A stretch of 6,217 bases of DNA from Rubrobacter sp. (GTDB lineage Bacteria > Actinomycetota > Rubrobacteria > Rubrobacterales > Rubrobacteraceae): assembly GCA_016781775.1 (NCBI GenBank), contig JADDPR010000054.1, forward strand, positions 1 through 6,217, read 5' to 3'. Every line of letters begins with the position of its first letter. Within the stretch, counting starts at the first letter, position 1. Under the pieces are notes generated by a model that was not told where the DNA came from, made no database searches, and saw only the letters and a program-made list of their open reading frames with translations. Below, piece by piece: positions 1 through 4,931 of this stretch. Both the position numbers and the translations under genes were made by a program.

Positions 1-99
1 AAGCTCATCACCGCGAAGTCCATCGCCTACGATCCGGAGGCGCGGCGCAAGCTGTGGGAGGCGAGCGAGGGGCTGACCGGCCTGAAGGTCTCGGCCTAG
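1..99 (+). CDS. C-terminal fragment of a short-chain dehydrogenase/reductase (SDR)
   Basis: Only the last 32 codons and a TAG stop are inside the window. The frame is open from base 1. The peptide ends in KLWEASEGLTGLKVSA. The pattern of acidic and basic residues, then LWE.SE.LTG close to the C-terminus, is typical of the tail of retinol-dehydrogenase-like SDR oxidoreductases, NAD(P)-dependent enzymes that act on alcohols or carbonyls. The nucleotide-binding and catalytic parts (TGxxxGxG, YxxxK) lie upstream and cannot be checked. The stop is only two bases before the ATG of the ABC ATPase, so this gene probably heads or belongs to the same transcript. The family call rests on a short tail motif and is moderate in strength. 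The substrate is unknown. Confidence 0.6.
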   Translation, partial: KLITAKSIAYDPEARRKLWEASEGLTGLKVSA

Positions 100-101
100 G
101 G

Positions 102-1094
102 ATGGCGCGGGATCGGGGGATAGAGGTCCGGGGTCTCGTCCGGGAGTTCCGGAAGGGCCCCAAGGCCGTCGACGGCATAGACATACGGGTCCAACCCGGC
201 GAGATCTACGGTTTCCTTGGACCCAACGGCGCGGGGAAGTCCACCACCGTCTTGATGCTTACGACCCTCCTGCCGCCGACGAGCGGGACGGCGATCGTCG
301 CCGGCTACGACGTCGTCAAGGAGGGGCCCCAGGTGCGAGCCTCCATAGGGGCGGCGTTGCAGGAGGCGGCCCTCGACCCGTTCCTTACCGGCCGCGAGCA
401 CATGACCCTCCAGGCCGCGCTGCACGGCCTAGCGCGCAAGGAGCGGAAGACGCGCGGCGACGAGCTTCTGGAGCGGGTCGGGCTGGAGGAGGCCGCGGAC
501 CGGCGGGTGCGCGGCTACTCCGGGGGGATGAAGCGCAGGTTGGATCTCGCCCTCTCGCTCGTACACCGGCCCGAGATCCTCTTCCTCGACGAGCCGACGA
601 CCGGCCTCGACCCGCAGAGCCGCTCGGCGCTCTGGAACGAGGTGAGCCGGCTCGCGCGCGACGAGGGCGTAACGGTCTTCCTGACGACGCAGTACCTTGA
701 GGAGGCCGACGTTCTGGCCGACAGGGTCGGGATCATCGACCGTGGCAAGATAGCGGCCGAGGGGACGCCGGAGGAGCTGAAGGCGGAGATCGGACGCCCG
801 AGCGTCGAGGCGACGCCCTCGAGCCGCGAGGAGCGCGACAGGGTCGCGAAGGTCCTCTCGCGCTTCGGCGAGGAGATCGCCGCGCAGCCCGGCGCCGTCG
901 CGGTCCGCCTCGACCATGGCGCGGGCGACCTCGCCGACGTGGTCCGAGCCCTCGATGCCGAGAACTTGAAAGTCACGAATCTCAGGATAGAGGAGCCCAC
1001 CCTCGACGACGTCTTTCTGGAGAAGACGGGCCGCTCCCTCGAAGGGGCCGGAGACGAGAAAGGGGAGACCGGGATGGAGGAGTCACAGGGGTGA
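102..1094 (+). CDS. DrrA-family ABC transporter ATP-binding protein (ABC-2 type exporter)
   Basis: This 330-residue cytoplasmic ATPase should power export through the two membrane proteins encoded next. Visible motifs are Walker A GPNGAGKST (40-48), Q-loop Gln87, signature YSGGMKRR (139-146), Walker B ILFLDEP (159-165, catalytic Glu164) and D-loop TTGLD (166-170). The switch position reads TTQYLEEAD, with Gln197 where most ABC ATPases have His; this Gln is characteristic of the daunorubicin-resistance (DrrA) family. Residues from about 232 to 310 form the extra C-terminal domain of that family, ending in EEPTLDDVFLEKTG. The length of about 330 is normal for DrrA. I chose the ATG two bases after the SDR stop; a GTG at 54 would add 16 unusual residues and overlap the SDR. 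The ribosome site is weak, which suggests coupling to the upstream gene. The end overlaps the next gene by 4 bases (GTGA). The family is secure; the exported substrate cannot be read from the sequence. Confidence 0.93.
   Translation: MARDRGIEVRGLVREFRKGPKAVDGIDIRVQPGEIYGFLGPNGAGKSTTVLMLTTLLPPTSGTAIVAGYDVVKEGPQVRASIGAALQEAALDPFLTGREHMTLQAALHGLARKERKTRGDELLERVGLEEAADRRVRGYSGGMKRRLDLALSLVHRPEILFLDEPTTGLDPQSRSALWNEVSRLARDEGVTVFLTTQYLEEADVLADRVGIIDRGKIAAEGTPEELKAEIGRPSVEATPSSREERDRVAKVLSRFGEEIAAQPGAVAVRLDHGAGDLADVVRALDAENLKVTNLRIEEPTLDDVFLEKTGRSLEGAGDEKGETGMEESQG
1076..1082 (+). promoter_or_regulatory. Strong ribosome binding site for the first ABC-2 permease
   Basis: GGAGGAG lies inside the end of the ATPase gene, 8 bases before the GTG at 1091. 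It decides in favour of that GTG as the permease start and means the permease can be initiated independently as well as by coupling. Confidence 0.65.
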
Positions 1095-1867
1095 ACTCGT
1101 CCCTTCTCGTCCAGATCCTGAGCCTCGCGCGCCGCTCGACGTTGCGGACCTTGCGCCAGCCTGCGGTCATGGTCTCGGCGCTCGTGTTCCCGATGATGTT
1201 CTACACCATCAACGCCTACGGGCTCGACGCGGCGACGAAGATCCCCGGCTTCCCGGCCGATTCGTACAAGGACTTCGCGTTCGCCTTCCCGCTCGTTCAG
1301 GCCTCGCTCTTCGGGGCGATCACGGCCGGCTCCGACCTCGCCCGCGACATCGAGAGCGGATTCTTCGACCGGCTCTCCCTGACGCCCATGCGGCCCTCGG
1401 CCCTGTTGCTGGGGATGCTCGCGGGGGTAGTGGCGCTCGGGCTCATACAGGGCGTCATCTTCCTGATCATGGGGCTACTCTTCGGGGTGGACATAAAATC
1501 CGGATTTCCCGGCATGCTTGTCCTTATCCTGCTGACGGTACTCGTCTCCCTCGGCTTCGGGGGGATCGGGGCGATGTTGGCGTTGAGGACCGGCTCGGTC
1601 GAGGCGGTCGAGAGCGCTTTTCCGCTGTTCTTCGTCTCGATCTTTATGTCCAGCATCAACCTGCCTCGCGACCTGATCGAGGCCGACTGGTTCCGTATCG
1701 TCGCGACGGCGAACCCGATCTCCTACCTCGTCGAGGGCCTCCGCAGCCTCGTCATTACGGGTTGGGATGCACAGGCGTTGGCCTTGGGCTTCGGGTGCGC
1801 GCTTGCGATCGTGGTGCTCTCGCTCGCAGGGGCGTCGTCGTTCCTTCGGACGAGGGTGGCGCGCTGA
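1091..1867 (+). CDS. ABC-2 type transporter permease (DrrB-like), first subunit
   Basis: This 258-residue integral membrane protein is the first of two membrane partners of the DrrA-like ATPase. About six hydrophobic segments are visible, near residues 26-45, 62-82, 104-131, 140-165, 175-190 and 229-250. Between the second and third lies the charged cytoplasmic stretch GSDLARDIESGFFDRL followed by SLTPM, the conserved ABC-2 loop that contacts the ATPase (family pattern: DxExG...RLLxxPxxR). Near the end, ANPISYLVEGLRSL is the usual ABC-2 family 'NP..Y..E..R' motif before the last helix. The start is GTG, with a good GGAGGAG site 8 bases upstream and a 4-base overlap with the ATPase gene. The TGA stop shares one base with the ATG of the second permease. 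Length and layout are ordinary for the family. Substrate unknown. Confidence 0.9.
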   Translation: MNSSLLVQILSLARRSTLRTLRQPAVMVSALVFPMMFYTINAYGLDAATKIPGFPADSYKDFAFAFPLVQASLFGAITAGSDLARDIESGFFDRLSLTPMRPSALLLGMLAGVVALGLIQGVIFLIMGLLFGVDIKSGFPGMLVLILLTVLVSLGFGGIGAMLALRTGSVEAVESAFPLFFVSIFMSSINLPRDLIEADWFRIVATANPISYLVEGLRSLVITGWDAQALALGFGCALAIVVLSLAGASSFLRTRVAR

Positions 1868-2634
1868 TGGGCGGCTTCTTCTCGGTGGCCTGGGCCGTCG
1901 CGGCGCGCCAGGTCTACAAGTACTTCGCCAACCCCGCGTTTCTCGCGCCGGCGTTCTTCCCGATCTTCTTTTTCGTCGCGTTCGCGGGCGGGCTTACGCG
2001 GGTGGGGGACGTCCCCGGCTTCGATTACGCGGCGGGCTACATCGCGTTTCAGTTTGTGTGGGCGCTCTTGCAGGCGGTCGCGATGGGCGGGGCGTTCACC
2101 GGCTTCTCCATCGCCGGGGACTTCGAGAACGGCTTCGCCAGGAGGCTCATGCTCGCCGCCTCGGACCGGCGCGGGATCATCCTCGGCTACACCCTGGCCT
2201 CGCTCGTGCGCGCGACGATGACCGGGACGCTCGTCACGGTCGTCGCGCTTATCGCGGGGATGCCGATAATCGGCGGGTTCGACTTCTTCGGCCTGATCGG
2301 CCTGGCCATCCTCGTGAACGTCGCGGCGACCCTCTTCGGGGCGGGCATCGCGATGCTGCTCCGCACCCAGCAGGCGGGGCCCGTGATACGGACCCCGATC
2401 TTCCTGGTCCTGTTCCTCGCCCCGGTCTTCGTCCCCCTGAACCTGTTGAGCGGCTGGATCGAGATCCTCGCCCGCTTCAACCCGTTCACCACGATCCTCG
2501 GCGCCGCCCGCGGCTTCCTCGCAGGCACACCCGTGGGCGTCCTCCCCGCTTACTCCATCGGCCTCGGCCTCGTCGTACTCTTCGCCCTCTGGGCGCTCTA
2601 CGGACTCAGGCGCGCCGAGAAGACGGGGGGCTAG
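1867..2634 (+). CDS. ABC-2 type transporter permease (DrrB-like), second subunit
   Basis: This 255-residue membrane protein resembles the preceding permease in layout but not closely in sequence, so the exporter is probably a heterodimer of two permeases driven by one ATPase type. Hydrophobic segments lie near residues 23-42, 55-80, 105-130, 138-165, 174-194 and 226-246. The cytoplasmic coupling loop reads GDFENGFARRLMLAASDRRG (84-103), matching the ABC-2 pattern of acidic residues, a Gly, then RRL. Near residue 202 comes ARFNPFTTILGAARGFLAG, the equivalent of the family 'NP..' motif. The frame is open further upstream (to 1762), but the first 35 residues would be inside the previous gene and do not look like a protein N-terminus. 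I therefore start at the ATG at 1867, which overlaps the previous stop by one base (TGATG), with GAGG at 1852-1855. It is followed after one base by the next gene. Confidence 0.9.
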   Translation: MGGFFSVAWAVAARQVYKYFANPAFLAPAFFPIFFFVAFAGGLTRVGDVPGFDYAAGYIAFQFVWALLQAVAMGGAFTGFSIAGDFENGFARRLMLAASDRRGIILGYTLASLVRATMTGTLVTVVALIAGMPIIGGFDFFGLIGLAILVNVAATLFGAGIAMLLRTQQAGPVIRTPIFLVLFLAPVFVPLNLLSGWIEILARFNPFTTILGAARGFLAGTPVGVLPAYSIGLGLVVLFALWALYGLRRAEKTGG

Positions 2635-2635
2635 G

Positions 2636-3148
2636 ATGACGGCGGGAAGCCGCGGACGCACATACGGCCGTCCCATCGCCGCCGTCCAACGCGCGGCAAC
2701 GAAGCTCCACGCGGCTCTCTTCCGCGCTACGGGCGGCAGGGTCGGTGGTAGCGTCCCCGGTAGCGGTCCCGTCCTGCTCCTGACGACGAACGGACGCAAG
2801 ACCGGCAGGGAGCGCACCGTCCCGCTCCTCTACTTCCGGGACGGCGAGGACCTCGTCCTCGTCGCCTCCAACGGCGGTACGGCCAGCCATCCGACGTGGT
2901 GGCTCAACCTCCGGGCGAACCCCGTGGCAACGGTCGAGGTGGGGGACCGTAGGCTGCGCGTACGGGCCCGGGAGGCGAGCCCGGAGGAGAAGGGGCGGCT
3001 GTGGCCGCGATTGGTCGAGATGTACGGCGGGTATCAGGGATATCAGGAGAAGACGGACCGGGAGATCCCGGTAGTCATCCTGCATCCCGAAATCGACCGG
3101 CCCCGAGAGGGGCGTGAGCGAGAGGAGAGCCGTAATGGCCGACTTTGA
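2636..3148 (+). CDS. Deazaflavin (F420)-dependent nitroreductase-family protein (DUF385/Ddn-like)
   Basis: This 170-residue protein belongs to the family of Mycobacterium Ddn, split-barrel proteins that bind the deazaflavin cofactor F420 and include nitro- and quinone-reducing enzymes. The recognisable core is TNGRKTGRERTVPL (51-64), the signature loop of this family, then LVLVASNGG (73-81), SHPTWWLNLRANP (84-96) and YGGYQGYQEKT with REIPVVIL (130-149). The N-terminal 35 residues are basic and variable, as is common. The charged tail after residue 152 is not part of the conserved fold and partly reflects the overlap with the next gene. The ATG lies one base after the permease stop, behind a run of Gs. 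The gene ends 14 bases inside the rhodanese gene. Reduction of nitro compounds or quinones is a family property; the real substrate, and F420 use, are inferred. Some relatives do not use F420. Confidence 0.9.
   Translation: MTAGSRGRTYGRPIAAVQRAATKLHAALFRATGGRVGGSVPGSGPVLLLTTNGRKTGRERTVPLLYFRDGEDLVLVASNGGTASHPTWWLNLRANPVATVEVGDRRLRVRAREASPEEKGRLWPRLVEMYGGYQGYQEKTDREIPVVILHPEIDRPREGREREESRNGRL
3122..3127 (+). promoter_or_regulatory. Ribosome binding site for the rhodanese-like gene
   Basis: GAGGAG lies 7 bases before the ATG at 3135, inside the nitroreductase gene. It supports the ATG over the in-frame GTG at 3114, which would add seven residues (MSERRAV) and has its G-rich stretch almost touching the start codon. 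Confidence 0.6.
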
Positions 3149-3464
3149 AACCCTCGATAGGGACCAGCTAAAGGAGAAGATCGACCGGGGCGACGACTTC
3201 GTGCTCGTCGAGACCCTTCCGGAGACGGCGTTCAAGAAGCGCCACCTCCCCGATGCCGTGAACCTCGACGACGTGGGCCGCATCCCGGAGCTCCTCCCCG
3301 ACAAGGAGGCCGAGATCGTCACCTACTGCACCAACTTCAACTGACACGCCTCAGAGAGGGTCGCCCGTGAGCTGGTGACCATGGGTTACACGAACGTCAA
3401 GGAGTACCCCGGCGGCAAGCAGGACTGGGTCCGCGCCGGTCTCCCGACGGAGAGCGAGGGGTAA
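3135..3464 (+). CDS. Rhodanese-like protein with in-frame TGA at the second active-loop Cys (candidate selenoprotein, or nonsense-interrupted gene)
   Basis: A small single-domain rhodanese, the fold that carries sulfur as a Cys persulfide. The first 69 residues (to base 3341) contain the usual start of the domain: a leader helix (LDRDQLKEKI), FVLVETLPETAFKKRHLPDAVNL, and the active-loop strand IVTYCTNFN with Cys65, which aligns with the catalytic Cys. The next codon, 3342-3344, is TGA. The same frame then continues HASERVARELVTMGYTNV and EYPGGKQDWVRAGLPTE to TAA at 3462-3464. That is exactly the second half of the domain: the helix after the loop, then the GG..W motif. Relatives have Cys at the TGA position (YC....C.AS). 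Read through, the protein is 109 residues, normal for the family; stopped at TGA it is 69 residues and lacks the last helices. Sec insertion, a recent nonsense change or a sequencing error all fit. The gene overlaps the nitroreductase gene by 14 bases. Confidence 0.8.
3342..3371 (+). promoter_or_regulatory. In-frame TGA with weak SECIS-like hairpin just downstream
   Basis: Directly after the TGA, CTCA (3350-3353) can pair with TGAG (3368-3371), enclosing GGG (3358-3360) and CCC (3364-3366) with TCG at the tip. This places a GGGT stretch 14 to 17 bases after the TGA, roughly where bacterial SelB-dependent SECIS hairpins present a GGU loop. The stem is short and interrupted and the apical loop is smaller than usual, so this is suggestive only. 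In a GC-rich coding sequence such small hairpins arise by chance. Confidence 0.25.
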
Positions 3465-3601
3465 CCTCCGACAGGCCGAGGAAGCCCAGGCTGCTCGGGG
3501 TCGCATCCCCCGGAGAAGAAACCCATCGCGATGGTGCGAGCCGGCCGCCGGAGGAATGTAGATGGTTCGGCCACCCGCGTCGGTCCCGATTCGTGACGGT
3601 G

Positions 3602-3649
3602 GTAGCGGAGGCTGGTGGGCGGTGTGGTCCGCACACCAGCCTCCGCTAC
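3602..3649. repeat. Perfect 16-base inverted repeat (long hairpin), possible terminator or structured RNA
   Basis: GTAGCGGAGGCTGGTG (3602-3617) and CACCAGCCTCCGCTAC (3634-3649) are exact reverse complements separated by 16 bases. An alternative hairpin, GGTGTG (3621-3626) with CACACC (3632-3637), uses four of the same bases (3634-3637), so the two structures are mutually exclusive in part. There is no T-run after the repeat, so it is not a classical intrinsic terminator. It could still end the first operon, since actinobacterial terminators often lack a U-tract, or be part of a small RNA, an operator or a dispersed palindromic repeat. It lies about 140 bases after the rhodanese stop. Confidence 0.7.
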
Positions 3650-4056
3650 GGGTTGCGCCTCTCTACGAGAGCCCTGCGTTTCGTTTGCGTCCTCGGTATC
3701 AGCGTACGTGTTGCGCTTCCCCGATAAGACGTCTCGCCTTGGATGGCACTATCGCGCCGAAGGCTGCGCACGCCTCAAAAAGGTGTGAACAGCGGATCGA
3801 CAGTACAACGGCAGGCTTTCGGGGTTGTCGGCCCGAGGGCCGCGTGTCCTGCGAGCATCGAGTGTGTCCGCGCGGACAACCGTTCTCGACCGCTTCCTTC
3901 CGCTGTCGCGCCCTGAGGAAGTCCTTCAGATCATGACGCTCGAAACCTAGCGCCGGCTTGTACGTATGTTCAAAGACCGATGAGATCTCCTGCCCCGATG
4001 CCCGTTCCTTCTGCTCTCCTCGCGCGACAGGCAAGCCCGAATGCGGTGCGCCCCGG

Positions 4057-4086
4057 TTGGTGCGGTACGTATGGGCGGTGGATAAC
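4057..4086 (+). promoter_or_regulatory. Possible housekeeping-sigma promoter for the MacB-like operon
   Basis: TTGGTG (4057-4062) and GATAAC (4081-4086) are separated by 18 bases and resemble the -35 TTGACA (3 of 6) and -10 TATAAT (4 of 6) boxes. This is the best pair I could see upstream of the ATPase gene; it would give a leader of about 140 bases. The match is weak and not supported by anything beyond position. Confidence 0.3.
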
Positions 4087-4184
4087 GGAGACGAGGTGCG
4101 ATGGGGGCGTGCGGGAGCGTCGGTTCGGTCGGGTTGCGGGACGCAGGAAGTGAGTTCCGTGCCGGGAGGACTAGGCGTCAGGGT

Positions 4185-4208
4185 GCAAGCGTCGGTCGGG
4201 GTGCTTGC
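4185..4208 (+). promoter_or_regulatory. Small hairpin in the leader of the MacB-like ATPase gene
   Basis: GCAAGC (4185-4190) pairs perfectly with GCTTGC (4203-4208) around a 12-base loop. It sits just before the purine-rich GAGGAGGGG (4215-4223) that probably includes the ribosome site for the GTG at 4236. It could influence translation, but six-base stems are common by chance at this GC content. Confidence 0.25.
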
Positions 4209-4235
4209 CGGAGCGAGGAGGGGCCTGGGGGTGGA

Positions 4236-4931
4236 GTGGCGGTAATAGAAGCTCGGGAGATGACGAAGACCTACGGGCGCGGGGAGGGCCTGGTCGAGGC
4301 CCTCGCGGGGGTTAGCTTGCGCGTCGAGGCCGGGGAATGGGTCTCGGTCGTTGGCCCATCGGGGAGCGGGAAGAGCACGCTCATGAACCTCCTCGGCCTC
4401 CTCGACCGCCCCACGAGCGGCTCCTACGTCCTCGATGGGCGCGACGTCTCGCGGTTGAAGGGCGGGGAGCTGGCCGCTGCGAGGCGGGACCTTATCGGCT
4501 TCGTCTTCCAGAGCTACAACCTTCTGCCACGCCAGAGCGCGCAGGGCAACGTGGAGCTCCCGATGGTCTACGCCGGGGTCGGCGGCAAAGAGCGCAAGAG
4601 ACGAGCCCGAGAGGCGCTCGAGCGGGTGGGGCTCGCGGATCGGGCGCACCACAACCCCACCGAACTCTCCGGTGGACAGAAGCAGCGGGTCGCGGTCGCG
4701 CGGGCGCTCGTCAACGAACCGGCGCTCCTGCTTGCAGATGAGCCCACGGGGAACCTGGACACGGCCACCGGAGAGGGCATCCTCGACCTCTTCGAGGAGT
4801 TGAACGCCGGGGGCGTCACGCTGATGGTCGTCACGCACGACGAAAATGTGGCCCGCAGGGGCGGCAGGGTCGTTGAGATCCAGGACGGACGCGTCTTCTC
4901 GGACGAGCGGTCGGACGGGGCGGGGCGTTGA
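4236..4931 (+). CDS. MacB/LolD-type ABC transporter ATP-binding protein
   Basis: This 231-residue ATPase pairs with the FtsX-type permease encoded next. Motifs: Walker A GPSGSGKST (40-48), Q-loop Gln92 in VFQSYNLLP, signature LSGGQKQR (144-151), Walker B LLLADEP (164-170, Glu169), D-loop TGNLD (171-175) and the switch His201 in VVTHDENVA. The Q-loop sequence FQSYNLLP and the ADEPTGNLD form are hallmarks of the MacB/LolD/FtsE class. The frame is open back to 4101, but the added 45 residues are Gly/Arg/Ser-rich and do not look real. I therefore use the GTG at 4236, giving MAVIEAREMTKTYG, a normal first strand, and the usual family length. GAGGAGGGG lies 12 bases upstream and a further G-rich stretch lies nearer. 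The stop overlaps the permease start by 4 bases (TTGA). All catalytic residues are intact, unlike the Gln switch of the other ATPase in this window. Confidence 0.92.
   Translation: MAVIEAREMTKTYGRGEGLVEALAGVSLRVEAGEWVSVVGPSGSGKSTLMNLLGLLDRPTSGSYVLDGRDVSRLKGGELAAARRDLIGFVFQSYNLLPRQSAQGNVELPMVYAGVGGKERKRRAREALERVGLADRAHHNPTELSGGQKQRVAVARALVNEPALLLADEPTGNLDTATGEGILDLFEELNAGGVTLMVVTHDENVARRGGRVVEIQDGRVFSDERSDGAGR

Larger units (their letters stand above)
3465..4235. other. Long intergenic stretch of lower GC with palindromes and no supported gene
   Basis: I find no convincing gene in these 770 bases. Hand counting 3661-4020 gives about 60% G+C against roughly 70% in nearby genes, and the reading frames here lack the strong third-position GC preference seen in the real genes. 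The longest forward frame (3562-3936) is rich in Arg and Cys and resembles nothing I know. Visible structure: a 12-base palindrome CCATCGCGATGG (3523-3534), next to TCGCA (3501-3505) which can pair with TGCGA (3535-3539); a perfect 16-base inverted repeat (3602-3649); CGGCCC-GA-GGGCCG (3829-3842); a 14-base palindrome TGTCCGCGCGGACA (3865-3878); and a likely promoter at 4057-4086. The segment separates two operons, so it should hold the end of the first transcript and the control region of the second. It may also be the eroded remnant of a lost gene or mobile element, but I see no transposase motif or paired ends. Confidence 0.6.

Noticed and set aside
54..101. Earlier GTG start for the DrrA-like ATPase
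   Set aside because: It adds 16 residues unlike the family N-terminus and overlaps the SDR tail; the ATG at 102 gives a normal protein.
1723..2817. Long reverse-strand frame of 364 residues
   Set aside because: Antisense shadow of the second permease and the nitroreductase gene; very rich in charged residues and low in complexity.
3342..3344. TGA read as a sense codon because of a variant genetic code
   Set aside because: The ATPase at 102, the first permease, the nitroreductase and the MacB-like ATPase all end at TGA with sensible C-termini.
3562..3936. 124-residue forward frame as a gene
   Set aside because: Arg/Cys-rich, no known motif, weak third-position GC, and it contains the 16-base inverted repeat. 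Kept only as part of a finding despite a good ribosome site.
3960..4073. GTACGTATG present twice (3960-3968 and 4065-4073), 105 bases apart
   Set aside because: Many 9-base repeats are expected by chance in a window of this size; there is no further similarity around the copies.
3465..4235. tRNA, tmRNA, RNase P RNA, CRISPR array or insertion sequence in the intergenic stretch
   Set aside because: I looked for T-loop motifs, known RNA core motifs, regularly spaced repeats, paired terminal repeats and transposase signatures and saw none.
3699..4838. Long reverse-strand frame of 379 residues
   Set aside because: Its first half is the antisense of the MacB-like ATPase and the composition is typical of a shadow in GC-rich DNA; the remainder shows no family motif.
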